Origin: JAWSVE01 sp050789445
Lineage (GTDB): Bacteria; Pseudomonadota; Gammaproteobacteria; Pseudomonadales; Cellvibrionaceae
DNA length: 64,000 bases
Assembly: GCA_050789445.1 (NCBI GenBank)
Contig: JAILXR010000001.1
Coordinates: 3,596,001 to 3,660,000 of the forward strand
Direction: 5' to 3'
Shown here: one piece after another, positions 1 to 9,517 of the stretch
Layout: the number at the start of each line of letters is the position of its first letter
Position numbering within the stretch: position 1 is the first letter of the stretch
Notes under the pieces: model-generated
The model's database searches: none
What the model was told of the DNA's origin: nothing
What the model saw: only the letters and a program-made list of their open reading frames with translations
Made by a program: the position numbers and the translations under genes

Positions 1-366
1 GAAAGTGCAGCAGACTGCATTATTGTAGAAGGAGCGGGTGGTTGGTTTGTACCACTCAATAACGAAGAAACTTATGCGGATGCTGTTAAAGAATTAAACC
101 TTGATGTTCTTTTAGTTGTAGGCATTCGCTTGGGTTGTATCAATCATGCATTGTTAACAGAAGCTGCCATTAAACAGTCAGGTTTGAGGTTGGCGGGGTG
201 GGTAGCAAATACTATTGATGCTGGCGCGAGCAATCAACAAGAGATAGTTCAGACCTTAAGGCAGCGAATAAATGCACCTTGCCTAGGAGTTGTGCCAAAT
301 TTTTCAAAGAATAAAGAGTACTCAAAAATAATTACAGCCGCTTCACAGTATCTTCGAATGCCTTAA
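1..366 (+). CDS. bioD: Dethiobiotin synthetase, C-terminal part
   Basis: The reading frame is open from base 1, so the gene begins before the window and only the last 121 codons are seen. BioD makes the ureido ring of dethiobiotin from 7,8-diaminopelargonate, CO2 and ATP in the cytoplasm. The motif VEGAGGWFVPL near the start of the fragment is the conserved BioD segment, followed by VVGIRLGCINHALLT, the conserved R-L-G-x-I-N-H stretch of the family. It ends 124 bases before bioA on the same strand, consistent with one biotin operon. Alternatives such as CobQ-type enzymes are unlikely because of the bioA neighbour. Confidence 0.95.
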   Translation, partial: ESAADCIIVEGAGGWFVPLNNEETYADAVKELNLDVLLVVGIRLGCINHALLTEAAIKQSGLRLAGWVANTIDAGASNQQEIVQTLRQRINAPCLGVVPNFSKNKEYSKIITAASQYLRMP

Positions 367-490
367 ATAATGCAGGTTAGCACGTATTTTTTGATTTTTT
401 ATTAGTGGTGTGAAAAGCAAAAATATAATTTTAATACTTAGATATAAAGTCGAATCTAACGTTATATACAGAGAGATAAATAAATTAAAA

Positions 491-1759
491 ATGATAGAAA
501 ATAGCTTTTTAGATTTTGACAAAGAACACATATGGCATCCGTATACCTCAACAGAAAACCCGCTACCGACTTATGAAGTAGTTTCCGCACATGAGTCAAT
601 ATTAATGCTAAAAGACGGCACTGAATTAATTGATGGTATGTCGTCTTGGTGGTGTGCAGTTCATGGCTATAATCACCCCGTATTAAATACAGCGGTTACT
701 CGTCAAATCAAAAAAATGTCGCATGTTATGTTTGGTGGAATCACACACCAACCGGCTGTTGATCTTGTTAAAAAATTATTAACAATTACTCCAGAGGCAT
801 TACAGAAAGTTTTTTTAGCTGATTCTGGTTCAGTGTCTGTTGAAGTTGCTATGAAAATGGCAGTGCAGTATTGGTTTGCTAAAGGAAAAAAAGAGAAATA
901 TAAAATAGCCGCGTTTCGAGGCGGCTATCATGGTGATACATTAGGTGCTATGTCGGTCTGTGACCCAGTCAATGGCATGCACACTATGTTTTCTTCGGTT
1001 TTGCCTGCTCAACTATTTATTGATAAACCTAAAACAATATTTGGGCAATGTGCAGATGAAGACGAGTTGGAAAGACTCACCCAATTTTTTAGCCGTCATC
1101 ATCAGCAGATGGCGGCAATAATTCTTGAGCCTGTGGTGCAAGGCGCAGGTGGTATGTGGTTTTATTCTGTCGATTACTTACAACATCTACGAAAATTATG
1201 TTTTGAATACGATGTTTTGTTGATTGCGGATGAGATTGCAACAGGCTTTGGGCGCACGGGTAAACTATTTGCTTGTGAGCATGCTGATATTGTCCCCGAT
1301 ATTTTGTGTGTCGGGAAAGCATTAACCGGCGGCTACATGACGTTAGCGGCCACATTAACAACAGATAAAGTGGCGGCAGGAATTTGTGAAAGTGGTCATG
1401 TGCTCATGCATGGTCCTACCTTTATGGGTAACCCGCTGGCATGTGCAGTTGCGAGTGCCAGTCTTGATCTATTATTTTCTTCTGGATGGGAGCAGCAAGT
1501 TGCGAATATTTCTAGTATCTTAAAAAAAGAATTAGAGGTTTATCATTCTCATCAATCGGTTAAAGATGTCCGCGTTCTTGGTGCTATTGGTGTTGTAGAA
1601 ACTCATGACTTGGTAGATGTAGCAAAAGCTCAAAAAATATTTGTAGAGGCTGGCGTATGGATAAGACCTTTTGGACATTTGATTTACATCATGCCGCCTT
1701 ACATCATAAAAAAAGAACAATTGCAACGATTGTGTCAGGCGATAACATTAGTGCTTTAG
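491..1759 (+). CDS. bioA: Adenosylmethionine-8-amino-7-oxononanoate aminotransferase
   Basis: PLP enzyme converting 7-keto-8-aminopelargonate to 7,8-diaminopelargonate with S-adenosylmethionine as amino donor, the step just before BioD. The start at 491 gives 422 residues beginning MIENSFLDFDKEHIWHPYTS; the HIWHPYT opening is typical of BioA. An upstream in-frame GTG at 410 adds 27 residues without homology and was rejected. Visible signatures are GGYHGDT, EPVVQGAGG, ADEIATGFGRTGKLFACEHA (PLP-binding aspartate) and CVGKALTGGYM, where the lysine forms the Schiff base. Length is normal. Its position behind bioD differs from the common arrangement with bioA divergent from bioBFCD. Confidence 0.96.
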   Translation: MIENSFLDFDKEHIWHPYTSTENPLPTYEVVSAHESILMLKDGTELIDGMSSWWCAVHGYNHPVLNTAVTRQIKKMSHVMFGGITHQPAVDLVKKLLTITPEALQKVFLADSGSVSVEVAMKMAVQYWFAKGKKEKYKIAAFRGGYHGDTLGAMSVCDPVNGMHTMFSSVLPAQLFIDKPKTIFGQCADEDELERLTQFFSRHHQQMAAIILEPVVQGAGGMWFYSVDYLQHLRKLCFEYDVLLIADEIATGFGRTGKLFACEHADIVPDILCVGKALTGGYMTLAATLTTDKVAAGICESGHVLMHGPTFMGNPLACAVASASLDLLFSSGWEQQVANISSILKKELEVYHSHQSVKDVRVLGAIGVVETHDLVDVAKAQKIFVEAGVWIRPFGHLIYIMPPYIIKKEQLQRLCQAITLVL

Positions 1760-1928
1760 CTGGATAAATAAACTGTTGTTATAAATGTTGTATAGACATA
1801 AGTGCATAGTTGATCAGTATAGAGAAGCTTGAATGGATATAATCAATAAAATATGTAAAATACTAGCCAGAGTGAAGTTTTAACATTTTCTGATTCAAGT
1901 ACAGCCTAAAACTATAACGGACTGTTCC

Positions 1929-2801
1929 ATGAAGCAAAGTGATTATTTTTTTATTCCAAAATTATCGACTATCCTCATGGCTATCTTGAGCTTGGTTTTA
2001 TTGCCGGGTTTAATTTCAGCTCAAGCTATTCCTCAAGGAAGTTCCAGTCTTCAGCCTTCTACGCCACCTCCCCCTAATCCTGTTTCATCGTATCCGGCCA
2101 ATTCTCAACAAGTTCTCACAAGCGCAAAAGAGATTATTCAGGCAGCGATAGAAAATTGGAGAGGCGTCAGCTCTTATTCAGAAATGACGATGGTGATTCA
2201 TCGTCCTGATTGGGAGCGCTCCATGAGTATGCGGGGCTGGACAAAAGGCGATAAGCATAGCCTTGTTCGCGTCGTAGCGCCGAAAAAAGATGCAGGGAAC
2301 GGTACGTTGTTAGTCGATAATGATATGTGGACGTACTCCCCTAAAATAAATCGCGTGATAAAAATGCCATCTTCTATGATGGGCCAGAGTTGGATGGGGT
2401 CGGATTTTTCGAATAAAGATGTTTCTCGTGCTGACGATATCCTTGTCTACTACGATCATAAATTAATTAAAACAGAGCAAAAAGAAAATCATATTATTTA
2501 CACCGTGCAAGCGACGCCAAAAGAAGATGCAGCGGTTGTCTGGGGGAAAGAAGTATTACAAGTTAGAGATGATTTTGTATTACTTCAGCATGACTTCTAC
2601 GATCAAGATGATGTTTTATTTAAAATAATGAAAACCCAAAAAATTGCGGTAATGGATGACAGGGTCGTTGCGGTATCACAACGAGTTGCAAAAATAGAAT
2701 CTCCTGAAGAGTGGACAGAAATTCAAGTTAATGACATTGATTTTGATATAGATATCAATCCCCAGATGTTCACGCAGTCTTATTTAAGAAATCCTCGATA
2801 G
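1929..2801 (+). CDS. LolA-like outer-membrane lipoprotein-sorting protein
   Basis: Exported 290-residue protein. An N-terminal hydrophobic stretch (about residues 12-30) ending near ISAQA looks like a cleaved signal peptide. A Pro/Ser-rich linker follows, then a domain resembling the LolA-like family PF17131: MSMRGWTKGDKHSLVRV, DNDMWTYSPKINRVIKMPSS and the run after it containing GSDFSNKD are characteristic. LolA-fold proteins carry acyl chains through the periplasm; in this subfamily the cargo is unknown. It is the first gene of a five-gene set with two permeases, an ATPase and a beta-barrel, so it probably serves as the periplasmic shuttle of that system. It is distinct from the housekeeping LolA. 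Confidence 0.82.
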   Translation: MKQSDYFFIPKLSTILMAILSLVLLPGLISAQAIPQGSSSLQPSTPPPPNPVSSYPANSQQVLTSAKEIIQAAIENWRGVSSYSEMTMVIHRPDWERSMSMRGWTKGDKHSLVRVVAPKKDAGNGTLLVDNDMWTYSPKINRVIKMPSSMMGQSWMGSDFSNKDVSRADDILVYYDHKLIKTEQKENHIIYTVQATPKEDAAVVWGKEVLQVRDDFVLLQHDFYDQDDVLFKIMKTQKIAVMDDRVVAVSQRVAKIESPEEWTEIQVNDIDFDIDINPQMFTQSYLRNPR

Positions 2802-2841
2802 TAAAAAAGGCAGTGATTTTGTCGAAAGATTAGGAACTAGA

Positions 2842-4086
2842 ATGCTAGAGTTTCGTTTGGCGTGGAGAAATATTTGGCGGCATGCCCGTCGCACATGGTT
2901 AACCATTGCCGCGATGGTATTTTGCAACGTGCTGTTAATTTTTTTAATTTCGATGCAGTACGGTATGTATCAATTAATGATTGATAATACGTTACGAGTA
3001 TTCACGGGACATATTCAAGTACAAGCGGACGGCTACAATGACGAGCCTACTATCCGAGAATCCCTTTCAGGTATTCATTCTATTACCTCACAAGTAAGAA
3101 ATAATTTTCCTGATACAGAAATCGATGTCGCTGCTCGAGGAATGGGATTCGCGTTAGCGTCTAGTGAGCAAAGAAGTTATGGGATTCAAGTTGTTGGTGT
3201 AGAGCCGGACTTTGAACCACATGTTTCAAGCTTACCTGGATTAATATCAGAAGGACGATATTTAACAGAAGGTGATACTCAGTCCATTGTGATTGGAAGC
3301 GTCTTAGCAAGAAACCTCAGAATTAAATTAGGTCAAGAATTAACAATTATTGGTTCTGGTAGAGATGGGTCGTTTGCTGCTGATGTACTGACTATTGTTG
3401 GAATTTTTAATAGTGGCATTCCTGATGTTGACAGATCGATGGCTCAAATACCTTTAAAACGTTTTCAAGAAACGTTTTCTATGATGGATGACGGTCATAG
3501 TGTTGTTATTAAGGTTAACAATTTTGACTCAATTGAATCCGTGAAAAATTCGCTAAGCAATCTAGTTAATCATCAAGTATCAGAAAATAAAGAGACTGTT
3601 GTTTTGGATTGGATTGAATTGCAACCCGGTTTAAAGCAAGCGATACAGTCAGATATGGCGAGTTCGTGGTTTATGTATGGCGTTTTAATTATTCTTGTTT
3701 CTTTTAGTGTTATGAATACACAATTGATGTCGGTTTTAGAAAGAACAAAAGAATTCGGCATTATTATGGCGTTAGGCTTGAGATCCCGCCGATTAATTCG
3801 ATTAGTTTTGTTAGAGACTAGTTTAATGGCAGGCGTCGGTTTTATTCTAGGTGTCGCTGTTGGAGGGGTAATTACCTATATCATCGGTCAAGTAGGTTTT
3901 ACTTATCCTGGAATGGAAGAGCTATCTTTAAAATTTAATTTACCGAGTCGCATCCATCCTACGGTTTCATTTTTTTCAGCCATCATCGGCCCCTGCATTA
4001 TTTTTATTTCTAGTATTCTTGCCGCTTGTTATCCCGCTATTCGGTTATATTTTTTACGACCTATTACAGCGATGAGGGCCGCATAA
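2842..4086 (+). CDS. FtsX/LolCE-type ABC transporter permease
   Basis: A 414-residue inner-membrane permease with the MacB/LolCE layout: TM1 at about residues 20-40 after the basic start (AWRNIWRHARRTWLTIAAM), a periplasmic domain of about 230 residues, then three TM helices from about residue 275. The cytoplasmic loop LERTKEFGIIMALGLRSRRL is the FtsX-domain signature, and the protein ends in PAIRLYFLRPITAMRAA. These transporters do not pump solutes across the inner membrane; they move periplasmic or lipid-linked cargo by mechanotransmission. The stop overlaps the start of the next permease by one base, so the two are translationally coupled and likely form a heterodimer. Confidence 0.9.
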   Translation: MLEFRLAWRNIWRHARRTWLTIAAMVFCNVLLIFLISMQYGMYQLMIDNTLRVFTGHIQVQADGYNDEPTIRESLSGIHSITSQVRNNFPDTEIDVAARGMGFALASSEQRSYGIQVVGVEPDFEPHVSSLPGLISEGRYLTEGDTQSIVIGSVLARNLRIKLGQELTIIGSGRDGSFAADVLTIVGIFNSGIPDVDRSMAQIPLKRFQETFSMMDDGHSVVIKVNNFDSIESVKNSLSNLVNHQVSENKETVVLDWIELQPGLKQAIQSDMASSWFMYGVLIILVSFSVMNTQLMSVLERTKEFGIIMALGLRSRRLIRLVLLETSLMAGVGFILGVAVGGVITYIIGQVGFTYPGMEELSLKFNLPSRIHPTVSFFSAIIGPCIIFISSILAACYPAIRLYFLRPITAMRAA

Positions 4087-5342
4087 TGCCTCGTTCTGAT
4101 TACGCAAAACCATCTTATTTTTCGTCTTGGCGAATTGCCGTAATACTCGCGTGGCGTTATCTTTGGCGTAATCACCGTCGTACTATCATTATGTTATGCG
4201 CCATTGCTATTGGCGTTTGGGCCATGATTTTTATGGTTGCACTGATGCGTGGCATGGTCGACGATATGATTCAAAATAGCATTAAAACATTTGTAGGGCA
4301 TGTTCAAATACATCACCCTGAATATCGTGATGATCCTAGTATCGTTAATCGTATAGCGCCTCCATCAGAAGAGCTGAAAAAAATATTCAAAGAAGACAAT
4401 TTACATTGGTCTACACGTGTTCGTGTTCCCGCTGTTGTTTCTAGTGAGCGTGAATCTCTTGGTGTAGTGTTGATGGGAGTGTCTGCAGAAGGTGAGCCAA
4501 CACTTTCTCATGTAAAAGATTGGATTAAAGAGGGCCGTTGGATTGATTCCGATAATGATCGCGGTATTGTTATTGGAGAAAAGCTGGCAAAACGCTTAGA
4601 TACCCGACTGGGAAAGCGCATCGTTATAATGAGTCAAGATCCTGATAATAATATTGCGGATCGTGGATTTAAAATTGTTGGGATTTTTAAGGCAGAACTT
4701 TCTTCAATGGAAGAGCAATTTGTGTTTCTTGGTATATCAACATCACAACAATTGTTAAATATAGGAGAAAGCATTTCAGAGATTGAAGTGCAGGGTGAAA
4801 ACTTCAGGAATGTCGATGGATTTTATAAAAAAATAAAATCGATTGAAAAGAATAACTCGGTAGCAACTTGGTACAATTTAGATTCTTATCTTGGCACCAT
4901 GCTTAACGTGATGGATGGTTTTGTCTTTGTTTGGATTGTTGTCATCTTTTTAGCGCTATCATTTGGTTTGGTGAATACATTAGTGATGGCCGTTTTTGAA
5001 AGAGTCAGAGAAATTGGTTTGATTCTCGCATTAGGCATGCGCCCTTCAGGAATTTTAAAGCAAGTATTACTGGAAACATTATTCTTATTATTACTGGGCT
5101 TGTTACTTGGCAATATTTTGGTGCTGTTAAGTATTTACCCAATAAGAGAGGGGTTTGATGTTTCTCATTTGGCCGAGGGAATGGAAATGATGGGGGCGGG
5201 CACAACAATAAGACCTGCGTTATACGTAAAAGATATTATCTTAGCAAACAGTATAGTGATTGTATTGGGGTTGCTGAGTGGCGTATTACCCGCGCTGCGC
5301 GCCAGCCGTTATGATCCGGTAACCGCTTTGAACAAAACGTAA
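4086..5342 (+). CDS. FtsX/LolCE-type ABC transporter permease, second subunit
   Basis: A 418-residue permease with the same topology as its upstream neighbour: one TM helix at about residues 28-50, a large periplasmic domain and three C-terminal helices. The FtsX signature appears as FERVREIGLILALGMRPSGI and the end is PALRASRYDPVTALNKT. The ATG at 4086 was chosen because it overlaps the preceding stop (TAATG); an in-frame TTG at 4026 would lie inside the previous gene. Sequence differences from the first permease suggest a LolC/LolE-like heterodimer rather than a MacB homodimer. The cargo cannot be deduced. Confidence 0.9.
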   Translation: MPRSDYAKPSYFSSWRIAVILAWRYLWRNHRRTIIMLCAIAIGVWAMIFMVALMRGMVDDMIQNSIKTFVGHVQIHHPEYRDDPSIVNRIAPPSEELKKIFKEDNLHWSTRVRVPAVVSSERESLGVVLMGVSAEGEPTLSHVKDWIKEGRWIDSDNDRGIVIGEKLAKRLDTRLGKRIVIMSQDPDNNIADRGFKIVGIFKAELSSMEEQFVFLGISTSQQLLNIGESISEIEVQGENFRNVDGFYKKIKSIEKNNSVATWYNLDSYLGTMLNVMDGFVFVWIVVIFLALSFGLVNTLVMAVFERVREIGLILALGMRPSGILKQVLLETLFLLLLGLLLGNILVLLSIYPIREGFDVSHLAEGMEMMGAGTTIRPALYVKDIILANSIVIVLGLLSGVLPALRASRYDPVTALNKT

Positions 5343-5401
5343 GTGATTCGTCGTTAATAAAAAACTAACAAAAATATATTACTAAATAACAAAGGCCTGA
5401 C

Positions 5402-6085
5402 ATGAACGCCGTCGATTGTGAAAATTTATGTAAAACTTTTCAGCAAGGTGATTCCATTATTACTGGTTTGGATCATGTGACTGTTTCAATAAAAGAAGGA
5501 GGCTTTGTTTGTTTGTCTGGCCCATCAGGTTCAGGAAAAACAACATTGCTCAATGCGATAGGCGGCCTTGATACGCCAGATAGTGGGTCAATTGTTATAG
5601 CGGGGCGACGTATTGATCAGTTGGGCAAAGCAGCTCTGTCAGATATGCGCTTGCATAATATTGGCTTCGTTTTTCAAGCTTATAATTTAATTCCCGTTTT
5701 ATCTGCTCAAGAAAATGTAGAGTTTGTGATGCAGGTACAAGGTATGTCTAGTGTTGAAAGACACAATAAGTCCATGTCTATTTTAGAAGAAGTGGGCCTG
5801 AAAGGCATGGAGGATCGCCGCCCTCATCAGTTATCGGGTGGTCAACAACAGCGTGTTGCTGTTGCACGAGCGATTGTTTCTAAGCCAGCGTTAGTGCTGG
5901 CTGATGAGCCAACAGCCAATTTGGATTCGGCGAGTATGGAGAAGCTGATGGATTTATTTGTAGAGTTGAATGAAAACCACAACATTACTTTTGTTATCGC
6001 TACCCATGATCAACGTGTTATGACTTATGCTAAGCGACAAATTCATATGCAAGACGGGAAAATTGTTAGTGATGAAGCGACCTGA
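5402..6085 (+). CDS. LolD/MacB-type ABC transporter ATPase
   Basis: A 227-residue cytoplasmic nucleotide-binding subunit that would power the two permeases upstream. Walker A is GPSGSGKTTLL, the Q-loop is in GFVFQAYNLIPVLSAQENVE, the ABC signature is LSGGQQQRVAVARA, Walker B is ALVLADEPTANLD and the H-loop histidine is in VIATHDQR. The segment after the Q-loop (NLIPVLSAQENVE) is typical of the LolD/MacB/FtsE branch. A 59-base gap separates it from the permeases, and the beta-barrel gene follows with overlap or immediate adjacency, consistent with one operon. Confidence 0.93.
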   Translation: MNAVDCENLCKTFQQGDSIITGLDHVTVSIKEGGFVCLSGPSGSGKTTLLNAIGGLDTPDSGSIVIAGRRIDQLGKAALSDMRLHNIGFVFQAYNLIPVLSAQENVEFVMQVQGMSSVERHNKSMSILEEVGLKGMEDRRPHQLSGGQQQRVAVARAIVSKPALVLADEPTANLDSASMEKLMDLFVELNENHNITFVIATHDQRVMTYAKRQIHMQDGKIVSDEAT

Positions 6086-7499
6086 CATGATTCGCTATCA
6101 ATGTAAAAAAAATACTCTCTTTCTTTTCTTCATGGCTGTGTTTAGTTTTCTTTGGCAGACTTCTTATGCGGGCTTAATGGATGAATACCTGTTGTCGTCT
6201 CACGCAAAATATCAAACACAATTAAACCGATATCCAGAAAATAGCCTTTATAGGGAATTAATTGATGCAACGACGTTTGATCAATTGATCGATACTCGCT
6301 GGATGTTGAGTGCGAGAAAAAATAAATTTGATGTTAACGTCGATTATCAGTTGCAAGTAGTTGATGGAGACATGCTGGGATTTAGTCAGTCATCTAATGA
6401 ATTATTAAATACAAACTCATTTTTTTCAACAAACGCTTTTGTCTCTGATGATCTCAGGGTGTTTGATTTAACGCATGTTGTTAGTAATGATGAAGACACC
6501 GTACTACTGCACCGATTAGATCGAATGAATGTTGGGTACTCCAATAACAATATGACTGTTCGTGTTGGGCGACAAGTGGTGAGCTGGGGCAATGGTCTTA
6601 TTTATAATCCACTCGATTTTTTTAATCCCTTCGATCCCGCTGCGATAGATAAAGAATATAAAACTGGCGACGACATGCTTTACGCTCAATACCTCTTGGA
6701 GTCAGGTAGTGATGTGCAAGCCGTTTGGGTTGCTCGTCGTGAACCTAAAGATAGTATCCTTGCTTCAACTTTAAATAATAAAAGTCGAGGTGACATTTCT
6801 TCATCGCAACAAAGTATGGCTATTAAGTATCACTATGTAAATTACGATAGCTCTTCAAGCGGTTCAAATAATTTTTTAGCCGGACTCGAATTAGATTTTG
6901 TATTAGCTCAGCATTATGAAGATGAAATTGTTGGAGTGGGGCTGGTTAAAAGTATTGGTGGAGCACTTTGGCGAAGTGATGTCATGGTCACTAAAACAGA
7001 GAGGCAACGCGCGACATCCTTTGTTACTAATCTTTCTTATTCGTGGGTTTGGAGAGGCCATAATGTTAGTGGCATCATCGAATATTTTTATAATGGTTTT
7101 GGAGTTAAAAAAAATAGTATTTCGTTAGCTGATTTAACACCGGTAAGCGAGGATGACGTTATCTTTGATTTGTTATCAAAGGTTCAGCGTGGAGAACTCT
7201 ATGGTATTGGTCGTCATTATTTTGCAGCATCAGCAAGTATTGAACTAACCCCTTTGATGATTGCAAGCCCTACTTTATTTATCAATCTGGTTGATTCTTC
7301 TGCATTATTTCAATTGACTGCGAGCTATGATATTGCTCAAAATTGGCAAATCATTGGAGCACTCAACGTACCTATTGGCTCTAAAGATACGGAGTTTGGT
7401 GGTATGAGTTCTGATCTAGGCGTATTAAATAATAACTTTACGGATACAACACTAGCAACGGATACTAGTCTCTTTGTACAATTTGCTTTTTATTTTTAA
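6072..7499 (+). CDS. Outer-membrane beta-barrel protein of the ABC/LolA-like operon
   Basis: About 475 residues with a signal peptide (hydrophobic core TLFLFFMAVFSFLW, cleavage near SYA). The mature part is rich in alternating aromatic/polar strands and ends in FVQFAFYF, the terminal-phenylalanine beta-signal recognised by the BAM machinery. The segment VGRQVVSWGNGLIYNPLDFF resembles DUF1302/alginate-export-like porins (a memory-based resemblance, not checked). ATG 6072 overlaps the ATPase stop; ATG 6087, just after that stop, is a possible alternative and keeps the whole signal peptide. It is probably the outer-membrane terminus of the transport system, but whether cargo passes through it or is inserted beside it is unknown. 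Confidence 0.72.
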   Translation: MKRPDMIRYQCKKNTLFLFFMAVFSFLWQTSYAGLMDEYLLSSHAKYQTQLNRYPENSLYRELIDATTFDQLIDTRWMLSARKNKFDVNVDYQLQVVDGDMLGFSQSSNELLNTNSFFSTNAFVSDDLRVFDLTHVVSNDEDTVLLHRLDRMNVGYSNNNMTVRVGRQVVSWGNGLIYNPLDFFNPFDPAAIDKEYKTGDDMLYAQYLLESGSDVQAVWVARREPKDSILASTLNNKSRGDISSSQQSMAIKYHYVNYDSSSSGSNNFLAGLELDFVLAQHYEDEIVGVGLVKSIGGALWRSDVMVTKTERQRATSFVTNLSYSWVWRGHNVSGIIEYFYNGFGVKKNSISLADLTPVSEDDVIFDLLSKVQRGELYGIGRHYFAASASIELTPLMIASPTLFINLVDSSALFQLTASYDIAQNWQIIGALNVPIGSKDTEFGGMSSDLGVLNNNFTDTTLATDTSLFVQFAFYF

Positions 7500-7528
7500 T
7501 GAAATGTTAAATAGATAAAGAGAGACAC

Positions 7529-8257
7529 ATGAGCAGTTCTCAAAAACTAAATAATACAAGCTTAGCTGAAGGTGTTTTATCAACAGATCCCGATATGGGG
7601 TTGATAGAAGCAATTTATAAAAGACGTTCCGTCAGAGGGTTCTTGGATAAAAAGATTCCCGAAGATGTTTTACAGCGGATTTTTCAAATTGCACAACAAG
7701 CACCCTCAAACTGTAATGTTCAGCCGTGGAATGTGTATGTCGCGACAGGAGCTTTGCGCGATAAAATTAGTCAGAAAATGGTTGAGAATACGAAAGCCAG
7801 CGTTCCACCTGAGCAAGACTATGAATACCGTGGTGATTTCGAAGGCGATTACAGGCGCCGACAAGTGGATTGCGCCGTTAAACTTTATAACAACATGGGA
7901 ATAGCCCGTGATGACAAGCCGGGGCGAATAGCTGCGCTGTTAAGAAATTTTGAATTTTTTGATGCGCCCTATATGGCTTTTATCGGTATGGATCCAAAAT
8001 TTGGAGCAACCGTTGCACTTGATGTGGGAATGTATGCGCAAACATTAATGCTTACTTTGGTCTCTTTTGGTTTACACAGTTGCGCCATGGGCTCAATGCG
8101 AAATTATCCGGCAATGGTTCGCGAAGAGTTTGGTGTTACCGATGATACTAAAATTTTATTCGGTATTGCTTTCGGCTATGAAGATACTTCTGTGCCAGCC
8201 AATGCAACAAGAATCGATCGTGATCCTGTTGAAGCTAATGTAATAATCAAAAGCTGA
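7529..8257 (+). CDS. Nitroreductase-family FMN oxidoreductase
   Basis: A 242-residue cytoplasmic flavoprotein of the nitroreductase family. The FMN-phosphate motif is KRRSVRGF near residue 32, followed by QAPSNCNVQPWNVYV, the classic S-N-x-Q-P-W signature, and ALDVGMYAQTLMLTLVSFGL for the dimer helix. Such enzymes reduce nitroaromatics, quinones or enones with NAD(P)H; the natural substrate is not predictable. A GAGAG ribosome-binding site precedes the ATG. It lies 29 bases after the beta-barrel gene and 25 bases before the next small gene, so it may be in the same transcript. Confidence 0.92.
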   Translation: MSSSQKLNNTSLAEGVLSTDPDMGLIEAIYKRRSVRGFLDKKIPEDVLQRIFQIAQQAPSNCNVQPWNVYVATGALRDKISQKMVENTKASVPPEQDYEYRGDFEGDYRRRQVDCAVKLYNNMGIARDDKPGRIAALLRNFEFFDAPYMAFIGMDPKFGATVALDVGMYAQTLMLTLVSFGLHSCAMGSMRNYPAMVREEFGVTDDTKILFGIAFGYEDTSVPANATRIDRDPVEANVIIKS

Positions 8258-8282
8258 TTGAATAAATTAAGGGCCGAAGGCA

Positions 8283-8528
8283 ATGAACACATTTACATTT
8301 CAGCCCCGATGGAAAGAGGAATTGATAGTAACGGGGCCCGGTGGTTCATTTGTTCTTGAATTACCGATGGGAATCCTTTCAGCATATTTACCATCAGAGG
8401 ACACTTGGGAAAAAAAGGCTCCAGATTGGGCAAGGAATTATTGGTCTGTGTTAAAGCAAGAGCTTGAGGTTTGGTGTCAGCAAAATGATGCTAATTTTTT
8501 TATTGATGAAACAGCCAGTGTTTATTGA
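8283..8528 (+). CDS. Small conserved-looking protein of unknown function
   Basis: 81 codons starting at an ATG preceded by an AAGG-containing ribosome-binding site. The product is soluble and aromatic-rich (FTFQPRWKEEL, KKAPDWARNYWSVLKQELEVW), with a GPGGSFVLELPMG turn-strand near residue 18. I do not recognise the family. The tight spacing to the nitroreductase (25 bases) and sensible codon use argue that it is real. The following gene is on the opposite strand, so this closes the transcriptional unit that began at 1929 or 7529. Confidence 0.65.
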   Translation: MNTFTFQPRWKEELIVTGPGGSFVLELPMGILSAYLPSEDTWEKKAPDWARNYWSVLKQELEVWCQQNDANFFIDETASVY

Positions 8529-8575
8529 CTGTGTGTCGGTAATAATTCAAGTGTTATTTTTCTAGAGTCTAAGTG

Positions 8576-9349
8576 TTAAAAAATTTCATCAATATAACGT
8601 CTATTTTTCATAGGCGCTTTGTCATCATATGCTATAGCTTCATCTCTCCTGGGGAGTTTAACCGTAGTGGCTTTCGTTTTTTCGTAAGGTATCTCTTTGA
8701 GTAGATGAGATATGCAATTCAAACGACCGGCTCTAGTATCATCAGTAGCGACAATATTCCAAGGACATTCTTTTGTGTCTGTTGCTGCCATCATTCGATC
8801 TCTCGCTCGAGAGTAATCGTACCATCGGCGTCGTGCTTCTAAATCCATGGGGCTAAGCTTCCATTGTTTAATGGGGTCATCGATACGAGATTGAAAGCGT
8901 TTTTCTTGTTCTTCGTTGCTGACTTCTAGCCAATATTTTTTTAAAAATATACCTTCTCTTACTATTTCTTTTTCGAAATCTGGGGTTGTTTCTAAAAATC
9001 GATCGGTTTGCTCCGGCGTACAAAATCCCATGACGGGTTCAACGCCGGCACGGTTATACCAACTACGATCAAACACTACAATTTCTCCAGCAGCTGGGAA
9101 GTGTTGAATATAGCGTTGCATGTACAGCTGAGTTTTTTCTCGATCGCTCGGCGCAGGGAGGGCTACAACGCGGAACACTCTATGGCTGACGCGTTGCGTT
9201 ATGGCTTTGATAATTCCGCCTTTCCCTGCCGCATCACGACCTTCAAAGACAATAATAATTCGTTGACCGGTTTTCTTGACCCATTGCTGCATTTGAACCA
9301 ATTCTTCCTGAAGTTTGTGCATTGTCTTTAAATATTTTGATTTCTTCAT
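8576..9349 (-). CDS. ppk2: Polyphosphate kinase 2
   Basis: A 257-residue PPK2-family enzyme that transfers phosphate between polyphosphate and nucleotides. Walker A is in FEGRDAAGKGGIIKAITQRV, the lid and catalytic region includes VFDRSWYNRAGVEPVMGFC, and Walker B-like VVFDRSWY follows the family pattern. Single-domain length and the C-terminal P-W-N-I-V-A-T-D-D-T segment fit PPK2 class I. Whether it prefers GDP or ADP, or synthesis or degradation of polyP, cannot be read from sequence. It is monocistronic and convergent with the small gene ending at 8528. Confidence 0.94.
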   Translation of the reverse strand: MKKSKYLKTMHKLQEELVQMQQWVKKTGQRIIIVFEGRDAAGKGGIIKAITQRVSHRVFRVVALPAPSDREKTQLYMQRYIQHFPAAGEIVVFDRSWYNRAGVEPVMGFCTPEQTDRFLETTPDFEKEIVREGIFLKKYWLEVSNEEQEKRFQSRIDDPIKQWKLSPMDLEARRRWYDYSRARDRMMAATDTKECPWNIVATDDTRAGRLNCISHLLKEIPYEKTKATTVKLPRRDEAIAYDDKAPMKNRRYIDEIF

Positions 9350-9517
9350 GACTCATCCAAAATTTTATCAATGGAGCTAAATATCTAGTATTGTGTTTGC
9401 GACTATGGCAGTTTGTACTATGTTGCTATCACAGAGATATAAAAGGCTTTGTGGCATAGAGATTACCGCATTAGGGTCTTTCGTCACAAGACTGTCTGCA
9501 AAATTGATTAATCTATT

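Noticed and set aside
410..490. GTG-initiated extension of bioA
   Set aside because: Adds 27 residues with no BioA homology ahead of the conserved HIWHPYTS opening.
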